NCBI GenBank assembly: GCA_016744925.1
Contig: JADGDJ010000004.1
Location: 1 to 56,501, forward strand
Reading direction: 5' to 3'
DNA: 56,501 nt
DNA from: Spirochaetaceae bacterium
GTDB taxonomy: Bacteria > Spirochaetota > Spirochaetia > DSM-2461
A program made the position numbers and the translations under genes. The notes under the pieces are model-generated. The model worked only from the letters and a program-made list of their open reading frames with translations, had not been told where the DNA came from and searched no databases. Positions 26,202-34,260 of the stretch are shown piece after piece (within the stretch, counting starts at the first letter, position 1; each line of letters opens with the position of its first letter).

Positions 26202-26654
26202 ATGAAAAAATGGATAATCATTCTGATGCTTTTATTCTTTACAGTATCGGGGTATAGCGAAACTCTCAGAAGACTCGAAGCCTACGCAGGTCGTGGCGAT
26301 ATGGATGCCCAGTACAAGCTGGGATTATGGTATTATTCGGGATTTAATGTCGATCAGGATTTCGGGAAAGCCGCAGAATATTTTGAATTATCTGCCGAAC
26401 AGGGGTATGTTGATGCGCAATTTATGCTCGCCTACCTCTATTTTTACGGTATCGGACTCGATAAAAATCATGAGACAGGTCTGCAGTGGTTTGAAAAAAG
26501 CGCCGAACAGGATTATGGACAGGCTCAATTTGATCTGGGTTATATCTATTATTACGGTATCGAGGTTCCTGTAGATCGGGACAAGGCACTCTATTGGATG
26601 GAGCGGGCTTTGGGGAATGGAATAAAAGAAGCCGAAGAATATAGAAGAGAATAA
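26202..26654 (+). CDS. Sel1-repeat exported protein
   Basis: The 150-residue protein has a signal peptide (MKKWIIILMLLFFTVSGYSE) and three Sel1-like helical repeats of 36 residues: DAQYKLGLWYYSG, DAQFMLAYLYFYGIG and QAQFDLGYIYYYGIE. Such repeats form superhelical protein-binding surfaces. ATG 26202 gives a clean signal peptide, whereas the longer frame from 26142 would bury it. The partner is unknown. Confidence 0.8.
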   Translation: MKKWIIILMLLFFTVSGYSETLRRLEAYAGRGDMDAQYKLGLWYYSGFNVDQDFGKAAEYFELSAEQGYVDAQFMLAYLYFYGIGLDKNHETGLQWFEKSAEQDYGQAQFDLGYIYYYGIEVPVDRDKALYWMERALGNGIKEAEEYRRE

Positions 26655-26719
26655 ATCTCACGAGAGTGAACTTCCATATCTCCGGTGCATTAATTTCATT
26701 TTATTAGAAAATATTCTAT

Positions 26720-27961
26720 TCAGACAATCGTGAACTCTTCTCTGTACAGGGGCTCATTTGACTGATGTCCCAGAGACTTTATCTCTTCATGGAGCAGTTT
26801 TCCCAATCTCTTAATCCCCTCAACGATTAGTTCGTCAGACATTGTTGAAAAATTCACTCTCATCGTATTAGTCACTCCACCATTGGGGAAGAAAGAAGCT
26901 CCGGGGACATAGGCCACTTTAATTGTTGCGAGAGACTTTTCCATCAATTTCTTTGTATCTATGTTTTCGGGGACTATTACCCATGTGAATAAACCTCCCG
27001 TGGGGTGGGTCCAGGTGACTGATTCGGGAAAGTATTTTTTCATACTGTCCATCATCAGGTCCCGTCTTCTTCTGTACACGGCTTTAATCTTCTCTACATG
27101 TTTGTCCAGGTCGTATTTATCCATAAAAATGGATATCTCCCGCTGGCTCATGGAGTTGCACTGGAGGTCAGCACTTTGTTTTACCATAATAAACTTATTT
27201 AATATTTCCGGTGAAGCACAAACCCATCCGATTCTCAGTCCCGGACAGAAGGTCTTGGAAAAAGTTCCGAGAAAAATGACCAATCCTTTAGTATCAAGAG
27301 ATTTGATAGAGGGCAGTCTCTCTCCTTCGAAAATAAGATCGCCGTAAGGGTTGTCTTCCACAATTGGTTTGTTGTATTTATTGGCTAGTTCTATAAGCTT
27401 TTTTCGTCTTTCCAGACTCCATGTTCTTCCTGAGGGATTCTGAAAGTCCGGTATGGCATAGATCATTTTAACATTCTTTGATTCTTTAAGAGCTTTTTCC
27501 AGATCTTCCATAACCATGCCCTGAATGTCGGTTTCTATCTCACGAAAGGTCCCTTCGTAAGCTCTGAAGGCATTTATCGCTCCAAGGTAACTAGGGCTTT
27601 CACATAGAACCACATCTCCCGGGTTTAGAAAAATTTTACCGGAGAAATCCAGACCCTGCTGAGAACCACTGGTTATGAGAATGTCATCTCTTGTTACCTC
27701 AATACCACTGGGTTTCATTCTATTGGCAATATGATCTCTCAGGGGATTATAACCTTCGGTTGGACAGTACTGAAGTGCTTCTTCACCCATAGTTTCAAGA
27801 ACCAATTGTGTTACGACTTCCATCTCTTTTGTGGGGAACAGTTCCGGGGCCGGCAGACCTCCTGCAAAGGAAATAATATCATGTCTGGCTGCCAGTTTGA
27901 GGATCTCCCGTATTTCTGAGGCTTTGACATCTTTAATGCGATCTGAAAATAATTGTTCCAT
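26720..27961 (-). CDS. PLP-dependent aminotransferase, class I/II
   Basis: The 413-residue protein resembles the LysN/AraT group of fold-type I transaminases. SFAGGLPAPELFPTKEM (N-terminal arm), ITSGSQQGLDFSGK, IPDFQNPSGRTWSLERRK and the PLP-lysine segment GTFSKTFCPGLRIGW are visible. It moves amino groups between aromatic, branched-chain or aminoadipate-type amino acids and 2-oxoglutarate. It is the last gene of an operon with a 2-oxoacid:ferredoxin oxidoreductase and a phosphotransacylase, which suggests it makes the 2-oxo acids for that enzyme. Confidence 0.88.
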   Translation of the reverse strand: MEQLFSDRIKDVKASEIREILKLAARHDIISFAGGLPAPELFPTKEMEVVTQLVLETMGEEALQYCPTEGYNPLRDHIANRMKPSGIEVTRDDILITSGSQQGLDFSGKIFLNPGDVVLCESPSYLGAINAFRAYEGTFREIETDIQGMVMEDLEKALKESKNVKMIYAIPDFQNPSGRTWSLERRKKLIELANKYNKPIVEDNPYGDLIFEGERLPSIKSLDTKGLVIFLGTFSKTFCPGLRIGWVCASPEILNKFIMVKQSADLQCNSMSQREISIFMDKYDLDKHVEKIKAVYRRRRDLMMDSMKKYFPESVTWTHPTGGLFTWVIVPENIDTKKLMEKSLATIKVAYVPGASFFPNGGVTNTMRVNFSTMSDELIVEGIKRLGKLLHEEIKSLGHQSNEPLYREEFTIV

Positions 27962-27985
27962 GAATGTTTCCTTTTCTGTTCTAGC

Positions 27986-28636
27986 TTATCCGAAGAATCT
28001 TTTTGACATTTGATTCACAAATTTTAAAGTGTGCTCTTCTGTTGTAGTTCTGGCTTTCTCGGGATTTCTCTCTTCAATGGCGTGAGCCATATTTTTAAGA
28101 GTTTCGTAAAACCAATCAAAATCATCAATTTTATACTCGATCGATTGAAGGAATCGGGCTGTTTTGGTATTGAGTTGATCGAGGATCTCTATGAGCATTT
28201 CGTTTTTTGACGCTTGCCTTATTATCTGATGAAACCTCTGATCATCGTTGATGCAGAGTTTGTAGTCCTTGATAATATCGTAGTGGGCAAAGCGGTTTAT
28301 TATTTCAAATAATTCACTAATTTCTTCATCTGTTGCTCTGGCAGCAGCCAATTCCGCAGCCAATCCCTCGAGGTTTTTTTTCACCTCATAGGCATTTTTT
28401 ACAGATTTAAGATCAATCTGAGTGACAAACGTTCCGATGCGGGGCCTGGTTTCAATCAATCCTATCTGGACGAGTTTTATCAGAGCTTCCCGTACCGGTG
28501 TTCTGCTTACTCCAAATTCTTCTATCAGTGTTTTGTCCAGAATAATATCGCCCGGTTTCATTTCCAGATTGATAATTCTCTTTTTAAGAGTGTCGAAAAT
28601 ATGTGTATTCGCCGGTTTCATTGATACTTCCATCAT
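27986..28636 (-). CDS. GntR-family regulator, FCD (FadR) type
   Basis: The 216-residue protein has a GntR winged helix (about 10-75, KTLIEEFGVSRTPVREALIK) and an all-helical FCD effector domain (about 90-210; DDQRFHQIIRQASKNEM with a likely metal-binding His). It overlaps the phosphotransacylase stop by 4 bases and precedes the aminotransferase, so it is probably the local regulator responding to an organic or amino acid intermediate. Confidence 0.9.
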   Translation of the reverse strand: MMEVSMKPANTHIFDTLKKRIINLEMKPGDIILDKTLIEEFGVSRTPVREALIKLVQIGLIETRPRIGTFVTQIDLKSVKNAYEVKKNLEGLAAELAAARATDEEISELFEIINRFAHYDIIKDYKLCINDDQRFHQIIRQASKNEMLIEILDQLNTKTARFLQSIEYKIDDFDWFYETLKNMAHAIEERNPEKARTTTEEHTLKFVNQMSKRFFG

Positions 28637-29541
28637 TGTTGAGTGACAGATGCCATAAAGGCAGCCAGTCCTATTGAATTTAATTTGGTGTCCATGCTGT
28701 CAGCTCTTGAAGTGATTATTACAGGAACTCTGGAACCAACCATATATCCGGCTGTCTTTGAGTCTGTTAAAAATCCAAAAGATTTGTATAAAACGTTTGC
28801 AGAGACAAGATCCGGTAGTACCAGTATATCAGCATCTCCAGCAACAGCATTGTCAAGGCCTTTTAATTTTGCAGCTTCTTTTGAAATGGCATTGTCAAAT
28901 CCAAAAGGTCCTTCTACTAAGCAGCCTGAAATCGATCCTTCTTGATTCATTTTTGTTAACTCTGCAGCATCTAAAGTATCAGGCATTTTTTCACTTACTT
29001 TTTCTTTAGCACATACCATAGCAACTTTTGGGTTTGAGATCCCCAACTTATGCAGCAGATCCACGGCATTATGGATAATATCAATTTTTTGATTCAGATC
29101 AGGTCGAATTATAAAACCTGCATCCGAAATAAAAAGGAGCTTATGATAGTGAGATGATTCCACTATGCCCAGGACGTTCATACTTCGCTGTGTTCGGAAT
29201 GATTTTTCATTTAAAATTGCTTTAAGTAATACAGACGTATCTATATTACCTTTTAGTATAGCTTCAGCTTTACCTTCTTTTATTAGCTCTACTGTACGCT
29301 TTGCAATTTTTTCACCAGCGCCATCAAAATGCTCTATTGGAAAATAATCCAGAGGGATATTGCATTTAGTTAATTCTTCTTTAATCTTCTTTTTGTTGCC
29401 AAGCAATACTGCTTTGGCGATTCCAATTTCAGATGCTTTATATATTGCTTCTAATGCCTCTCTTGATTCTGCACTGGAAACCGCAAATGTAATCGGCTCA
29501 AACTGTTTGACAGCATCTAAAATTTCTTTAAAACTTTTCAT
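28633..29541 (-). CDS. Phosphate acyltransferase (phosphate butyryltransferase family)
   Basis: The 302-residue protein belongs to the Pta/Ptb phosphotransacylase family: LKGNIDTSVLLKAILN, then LFISDAGFIIRPDL and VEGPFGFDNAISKEAA, and the C-terminal ADILVLPDLVSANVLYKSF. It exchanges CoA and phosphate on acetyl-, butyryl- or branched acyl-CoA. An AGGAGGG precedes the ATG. Position after the oxidoreductase genes suggests it uses their acyl-CoA product. No acyl kinase gene lies in the window. Confidence 0.87.
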   Translation of the reverse strand: MKSFKEILDAVKQFEPITFAVSSAESREALEAIYKASEIGIAKAVLLGNKKKIKEELTKCNIPLDYFPIEHFDGAGEKIAKRTVELIKEGKAEAILKGNIDTSVLLKAILNEKSFRTQRSMNVLGIVESSHYHKLLFISDAGFIIRPDLNQKIDIIHNAVDLLHKLGISNPKVAMVCAKEKVSEKMPDTLDAAELTKMNQEGSISGCLVEGPFGFDNAISKEAAKLKGLDNAVAGDADILVLPDLVSANVLYKSFGFLTDSKTAGYMVGSRVPVIITSRADSMDTKLNSIGLAAFMASVTQQ

Positions 29542-29586
29542 TAATCTTTCCCTCCTGTATCTTGAATTGTATTAATAAAAACTTTT

Positions 29587-30216
29587 CTATTGTAAGCCCA
29601 TTAGAATTGGTTTTAACCCGTTGAAAAAAAACTCAACAGCAATAACCATCACAATTAATCCCATCAGTCTCATCATAACGTTATTACCAGTCTCTCCCAG
29701 TAATTTAATAATTTTTGATGAGCTTAACAAAATCACATATGTCAGCAGCAAAACTAAGAAGATAGATGCAAATAATACTATTTTTTTTTCAATTGAAAGG
29801 GCATCTTCCATCATCACAATTGCATTCGTTATTGCACCTGGTCCACAGATCATAGGTATGGCTAATGGTGTAATAGATATATCATTTACATAGGTTTTTA
29901 TATCCGATGGCTTAACTTTAACTTTTTGTAATCGAGCCTGTAACATATCCAATCCCATTATAAAGAATATTACACCACCGACAATCCTAAAACTATTGAC
30001 AGAAATCCCAAAAAAATTAAATAAAAGCTGTCCAGACAAAGCAAAAAATATAATAACCAGGAAAGCTACAACAGTTGCTTTTTTAGCAATTTTTACTCTT
30101 TCTACAATGCTTAAATCTGCAGTCATTGTCATGTATATTGGCATAGTGCCCAATGGATTAATCAAAGTAAAAAATGAAGTAAATCCTAAAAGCCCAAATG
30201 ATAATAAATCTGCCAT
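29587..30216 (-). CDS. MarC-family membrane protein
   Basis: The 209-residue protein has six membrane helices and the MarC/UPF0056 pattern: FFTLINPLGTMPIYMTMT (about 16-33), ITPLAIPMICGPGAITNAIV (about 115-134) and a C-terminal GLIVMVIAVEFFFNGLKPIL. The family's function is unclear; earlier links to drug resistance have not held, and amino acid export has been suggested. AAGGAGG precedes the ATG. It is embedded between oxidoreductase and phosphotransacylase genes. Confidence 0.9.
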   Translation of the reverse strand: MADLLSFGLLGFTSFFTLINPLGTMPIYMTMTADLSIVERVKIAKKATVVAFLVIIFFALSGQLLFNFFGISVNSFRIVGGVIFFIMGLDMLQARLQKVKVKPSDIKTYVNDISITPLAIPMICGPGAITNAIVMMEDALSIEKKIVLFASIFLVLLLTYVILLSSSKIIKLLGETGNNVMMRLMGLIVMVIAVEFFFNGLKPILMGLQ

Positions 30217-30231
30217 ATAGACCTCCTTGAA

Positions 30232-31134
30232 TTAAATATTCCAGTTTTTCAGCATTTTAGCCCATTTGGCATCTCTTGTCGTTTCGATCATTTTTATTTC
30301 TTCATCATTAATATGCCTGAATCTATTTTGTCTCATCAGATGGTCTTTTACAGGTTTGAAATCTTTCGGTTTCAAGTTTAGAGAGAATTCACCCTTTTCA
30401 AACTCTGCCAGATACCAGAGTCCCGTATCAACCACTTCTTTTCCTAAATCAACAGTTATCTCTGAACCGTGACCCCAGCCTGTAGGGCAGGGACTATAGA
30501 CATGAATATAGGAGGGACCAGCACAATCTTTGGCTTTCTGAACTTTATTTATAAAGTCCTCGAGATATCCAACACTGGCAGTGGCAGCGTATTCTATGCC
30601 GTGTGCAGCGACTATCTCAAACATATTTTTCTTTTCATTTATATTGCCGTGTATTACTTTTCCCGAGGGCGTTGTCGTCGTTGCTGCTCCGAAAGGGGTA
30701 AGACCGCTTTTCTGGATTCCCGTATTCATATAGGCTTCATTATCCGTACAAATGTAGATAAACTTTTCCCCTCGGTCTATTGCTCCGGAAAGGGATTGAA
30801 TTCCAATATCGGCGGTTCCTCCGTCACCGGCGAATCCCACCGATAAGGGTTTTTTCTTTCCAAGGGCTTCAAGGCCGGCGGCAATTCCTGTTGTTACGGC
30901 AGCTGTGGAAGCAAAGGGGGTGATTATGGCATTGTTTTTAAAGGCCATATTGGGATAGATAAAAGAAACCGCCGCCATGCAACCAGCCGGGAGAGAGAGA
31001 TAGGCCTCATCTCCAAGAACTTTCAGAGCCAGTCTAAGAGCCAGGCTCTCTCCGCAACCACCACAGGCTTTGTGTCCATAGAAATTTTCTGTAGAGTCTA
31101 ATTTCCTCGCATTGAGTTTAGTGTTTGTACTCAT
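30232..31134 (-). CDS. 2-oxoacid:ferredoxin oxidoreductase, beta subunit
   Basis: The 300-residue protein has the beta-subunit Cys motif HKACGGCGESLALRLAL, the thiamine diphosphate site GDGGTADIGIQSLSGA, DNEAYMNTGIQKSGLTPFGA and YIHVYSPCPTGWGHG. It carries the TPP and one iron-sulfur cluster. ATG 31134 overlaps the alpha stop (ATGA); the GTG at 31143 is less likely. By motif it could be pyruvate (PorB) or branched-chain 2-oxoacid (VorB) type. The operon context favours an amino-acid-derived substrate. Confidence 0.92.
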   Translation of the reverse strand: MSTNTKLNARKLDSTENFYGHKACGGCGESLALRLALKVLGDEAYLSLPAGCMAAVSFIYPNMAFKNNAIITPFASTAAVTTGIAAGLEALGKKKPLSVGFAGDGGTADIGIQSLSGAIDRGEKFIYICTDNEAYMNTGIQKSGLTPFGAATTTTPSGKVIHGNINEKKNMFEIVAAHGIEYAATASVGYLEDFINKVQKAKDCAGPSYIHVYSPCPTGWGHGSEITVDLGKEVVDTGLWYLAEFEKGEFSLNLKPKDFKPVKDHLMRQNRFRHINDEEIKMIETTRDAKWAKMLKNWNI

Positions 31135-32303
31135 AAAGTGCACCCCATATTGCTGTATTGAACAGTTTCGCCTTCTCCCGACTGAAGTGTTTGAAACATT
31201 TGACGGATATTCCCCTTTGTAATATCTTTGCCTCCGAGTCCCCCAATGAAATTTATGGTTTTAAGACTGGCTCCTTTTTGAAAAAGCGCCGAGTTAACAT
31301 TAGTGAAAACTGTACCTTCATAACCGAATGAAATATTTTTATCGAGAACACCCACCGCTTTAGCGCCGGATATTTTTGAAACCAGATCACCGGCAGGGAA
31401 AGGACGCAATAGTCTCAGTTTTACAACACCCACTTTTTTCCCCTCAGCTCTCATTTCATCAACCACGACTCTAACTGTTCCCGTTACGGAACCGGTTGTG
31501 ATCAAAAGGGCTTCTGCATCTTCAAATTGGTACCCTTCAACGGCGCTGCCATAATTTCTTCCGAAAGCTTTGTGGAAGTCATTGTCAATCTGTTTCAGTT
31601 CATCAAAGACTTTAAACATATCTCTATGCTGTTTGACTTTAAATCCCATGTAGTGCTGATTCCCTGCAGAAATACACATGCTTGTTTTATTATCATCAGA
31701 CATCAAGTGTGGTGAGGCCTGAATTTCCGGGAGAAAATTATCGACCTCTTCCTGAAGAGGAATCTCTACTTTTTCATAAGTATGGGTCAATACGAATCCG
31801 TCTACATTGATCATGACCGGTGTGAGAATATTGTGATTTTCGGCTAACTTAAAACTCTGAATAACCATATCCAAAGCTTCCTGAGCATCTTCTACATACA
31901 ATTGGATCCATCCTGAGTTGATCACATGCATAGAATCCATCTGATCTCCGTAGATATTCCAGGGTGTGGCAATGGATCGGTTGGCATTCATCATCACTAT
32001 GGGCAGCCGGGCTCCCGAAGCATAAGGCAGGCATTCAGACATATACAGTAAACCCTGGGAAGATGTGGCTGTGAAAGTTCTGGCTCCTACTGAACTGGAG
32101 CCTATGGAGCAGGCCATGGCGCTGTGTTCCGATTCGACATGCATGTATTTACAGTCCAGTTCCCCGTCTTGAACAAAGGAGGAAAGTTTTTCAACAGCCT
32201 TAGTCTGTGGTGTAATAGGGTAGGCAGCTATGACATGGGGCCTTGAAAGTTTGACTCCATAGGCTATGGCTTCATTACCGCTGAGGAAAGCAAAATCACT
32301 CAT
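31131..32303 (-). CDS. 2-oxoacid:ferredoxin oxidoreductase, alpha subunit
   Basis: The 390-residue protein has the alpha-subunit segments GNEAIAYGVKLSRPHVIAAY, PITPQTKAVEKL, HVESEHSAMACSIGSSSVGA and RTFTATSSQGLLYM, and a transketolase-C-like end (RLLRPFPAGDL). It forms the substrate and TPP-binding core with beta. ATG 32303 directly overlaps the delta stop (TAATG). A longer frame from 32345 would extend back into the delta gene and is not used. Confidence 0.93.
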   Translation of the reverse strand: MSDFAFLSGNEAIAYGVKLSRPHVIAAYPITPQTKAVEKLSSFVQDGELDCKYMHVESEHSAMACSIGSSSVGARTFTATSSQGLLYMSECLPYASGARLPIVMMNANRSIATPWNIYGDQMDSMHVINSGWIQLYVEDAQEALDMVIQSFKLAENHNILTPVMINVDGFVLTHTYEKVEIPLQEEVDNFLPEIQASPHLMSDDNKTSMCISAGNQHYMGFKVKQHRDMFKVFDELKQIDNDFHKAFGRNYGSAVEGYQFEDAEALLITTGSVTGTVRVVVDEMRAEGKKVGVVKLRLLRPFPAGDLVSKISGAKAVGVLDKNISFGYEGTVFTNVNSALFQKGASLKTINFIGGLGGKDITKGNIRQMFQTLQSGEGETVQYSNMGCTL

Positions 32304-32605
32304 TATTTTTCCTCCTTGATCATTGATATAGCTTTGGGCTTGCATTCATGGGCGCATATTCCACATCCTTTGCAAAAGCTGTAATCCACATCAGCTTTTT
32401 TATCATCAGACATATGAATGGCCCCATCGGGACAGACAAAATAACAACGGTAACACCCAATGCATTTTTCCAGGTCAACTACAGGTTTAAAAACGCGCCA
32501 ACCGGCATTGATGTCGGTAATATGGAAACTCGGGCAGCTGGATCCCATGGGGATATCACCGAGTGAGTTCCACATAGGCTTAGGACTCATTTTGAATTCT
32601 TTCAT
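32303..32605 (-). CDS. 2-oxoacid:ferredoxin oxidoreductase, delta subunit (2x[4Fe-4S])
   Basis: The 100-residue ferredoxin-like protein has two cluster motifs, CIGCYRCYFVCPDGAI and CKGCGICAHECKPKAI, each C-x2-C-x2-C-x3-C. It passes electrons from the catalytic core to soluble ferredoxin. ATG 32605 overlaps the gamma stop by 4 bases and gives the normal subunit size. The order gamma-delta-alpha-beta is the classical four-subunit arrangement. Confidence 0.93.
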   Translation of the reverse strand: MKEFKMSPKPMWNSLGDIPMGSSCPSFHITDINAGWRVFKPVVDLEKCIGCYRCYFVCPDGAIHMSDDKKADVDYSFCKGCGICAHECKPKAISMIKEEK

Positions 32606-33141
32606 TTGAGTGTCTCCTTTCCTAATTGGTATGCTTTTTCCAGAAGAATAAGGTTTTTGTCTAATATAGAAGGTTTTAAAGCGGATTTTAGGGCATTTAC
32701 ACAAGATCCATAGGTCACAACACCTTCTGATAATGCTACTAAAAACCCAAGCATGGCTGTGTTGGCTATAGGCATACCGAGAACATCGATTGCCAGACCG
32801 GTGGCATTTATTGTTTTTATTCTGGAATCTGAAAAGAGTTCTTTATCCGTATTTATAAGTACAAGAGCATTTTCTTTTAAATCATCCAGATATGTCTCAT
32901 TCCAAAGTGTTTCATCGAGGAAAATGATAGAGTCACATTTCTCAATTTCACTTCTATCGGTAATTTTAGTATCACTGATTCTGTTGAATCCCAATACGGG
33001 AGCTCCTCGTCTCTCGGGTCCGAAGGAGGGAAATGCCTGGGCAAATCGACCATCGTTTATGGATGCTGCAATGCCTAGCAGTTTGGCTCCGGTGAAACTT
33101 CCCTGTCCCCCTCGACCGTGCCATCGTATCTCTTTTATCAT
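32602..33141 (-). CDS. 2-oxoacid:ferredoxin oxidoreductase, gamma subunit
   Basis: The 179-residue protein has the gamma signature EIRWHGRGGQGSFTGAKLL and FPSFGPERRGAPVLGFNRIS, with the late IANTAMLGFL. It completes the four-subunit enzyme that oxidatively decarboxylates a 2-oxo acid to acyl-CoA and reduces ferredoxin. It is the first gene of the eight-gene minus-strand operon running to the aminotransferase; GGAGA precedes its ATG. Confidence 0.94.
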   Translation of the reverse strand: MIKEIRWHGRGGQGSFTGAKLLGIAASINDGRFAQAFPSFGPERRGAPVLGFNRISDTKITDRSEIEKCDSIIFLDETLWNETYLDDLKENALVLINTDKELFSDSRIKTINATGLAIDVLGMPIANTAMLGFLVALSEGVVTYGSCVNALKSALKPSILDKNLILLEKAYQLGKETLK

Positions 33142-33282
33142 TTCTAGATCTCCTAATATCCTTCTGATATATTAGCTGTATATTTAATATGGTATGATTG
33201 AATTCTTTTGATGTCAAGAGAATTGGAAAAATTGAAAATCCAGGGCTTGACGCCAGAGATCTCTTGTATTACTTTATATATG

Positions 33283-33311
33283 AAAGTTACTTTGTACTAC
33301 AAAGTAACTTT
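33283..33311. promoter_or_regulatory. Perfect 29-bp palindrome, probable operator
   Basis: AAAGTTACTTTGTA (33283-33296) and TACAAAGTAACTTT (33298-33311) are exact inverted 14-bp arms around one C. It lies 24 bp before the 33336 gene and just downstream of a possible promoter (TTGACG at 33247-33252). There is no T-run. Size and symmetry suit a winged-helix dimer, and the second gene of the operon encodes such a regulator. Confidence 0.75.
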
Positions 33312-33335
33312 GCAAATGAAAGAAGTAGGGTGAAG

Positions 33336-33944
33336 ATGGAAGAAAAAAGAAAAGTTGAAGATTATTTGAAAGATCTCACAGAAATTAAAAAAATGATGGA
33401 TCAGTCGGAAGATTATGGATTAATTGAAGTCTGGGTTTTTTGGTTATACGGAATCTTTATTACCAGCGGATCTGTTATCGCTTATATTCTCATCACTACA
33501 AGAGATTTTAGTTTATTAAAAATTTTACTGACAGTTTGGCTGCCTATCTTTTTTTTAGCGGGTTTAGCAGAAACAGTAGGGTGGGTTCGTAGGATGGATA
33601 AAAAGTCTGCACCCCTCTTATCAAAGCGTATCACTAAGTTGAGTTCGGCATTTTTAGGACTGTTAATAATAATTTCAGTCATGGTTTACTTTTTAATTCA
33701 GACAGATATTCCCCATTCTGGCATTTACATGATGCTGGGAGCTGTTCCTCTCTTTTTGTATTCACAGATAACATACACTTCAATAATCATAGAAGCCTGG
33801 CTTTTAACATGTGGCGGTCTGCTTTTACTATTAAATAATATCAGTTCAATTCAAGGTTCTCTTTTTGCCGGAGTGATTGTAGGTGTCGTCTATTTTATTC
33901 TAGGATTTCATATGAATTATGAGGACAAAAAATCCAATGAATGA
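33336..33944 (+). CDS. Hypothetical six-helix membrane protein
   Basis: The 202-residue protein has a charged N-terminal helix (MEEKRKVEDYLKDLTEIKKM) and about six membrane helices (from about 30 to 195). I do not recognise a family. ATG 33336 is chosen, with AGGGTGA close upstream; the frame is open from 33198 but that part spans the palindrome and promoter region. It overlaps the winged-helix regulator by 8 bases. Such membrane proteins are often encoded with HTH_34-type regulators. Confidence 0.75.
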   Translation: MEEKRKVEDYLKDLTEIKKMMDQSEDYGLIEVWVFWLYGIFITSGSVIAYILITTRDFSLLKILLTVWLPIFFLAGLAETVGWVRRMDKKSAPLLSKRITKLSSAFLGLLIIISVMVYFLIQTDIPHSGIYMMLGAVPLFLYSQITYTSIIIEAWLLTCGGLLLLLNNISSIQGSLFAGVIVGVVYFILGFHMNYEDKKSNE

Positions 33945-34236
33945 TCTGTATACACGTTTTGATAATGTATTTTTTGAAAAAACAAGATTATCAATCATGA
34001 CAATCCTTTTTAAAGAGGAAACGGTTTCTTTCAATCAGCTGAAAAAAATAATTGGGGGAAGTGACGGTGCCATATACACGCATATGGAAAAACTCATTAA
34101 AGCTGATTATGTGGAGAAGAAAAAAGAGCTGGTCGGCAGTACCGCCCAGACTGTTTATAAAATTAACAAAGAGGGCAGAATCCTTTTTAGAGAATATCTA
34201 GCCTTTTTGGAACAGATGCTTCAGGACCACAGATAG
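33937..34236 (+). CDS. Winged-helix transcriptional regulator (HTH_34/MarR-like)
   Basis: The 99-residue single-domain protein has a winged helix: RLSIMTILFKEETVSFNQLK, GGSDGAIYTHMEKLIKADYV as recognition helix, and a wing ending in TVYKINKEGRILFREYL. This is the HTH_34 pattern of small dimeric regulators. ATG 33937 fits the domain start; an upstream ATG at 33919 is also possible. It probably binds the palindrome at 33283 and regulates its own operon including the RND exporter. Confidence 0.82.
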   Translation: MNDLYTRFDNVFFEKTRLSIMTILFKEETVSFNQLKKIIGGSDGAIYTHMEKLIKADYVEKKKELVGSTAQTVYKINKEGRILFREYLAFLEQMLQDHR

Positions 34237-34260
34237 ACATTGCGGGTAAGGAGAATAAAA

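Noticed and set aside
30469-30846. 125-residue plus-strand ORF opposite the oxidoreductase beta gene
   Set aside because: It lies fully inside a well-supported gene on the other strand and its translation shows no domain.
33198-33335. 46-codon N-terminal extension of the membrane protein gene
   Set aside because: It covers the promoter and the 29-bp palindrome and lacks a ribosome binding site; ATG 33336 is better placed.
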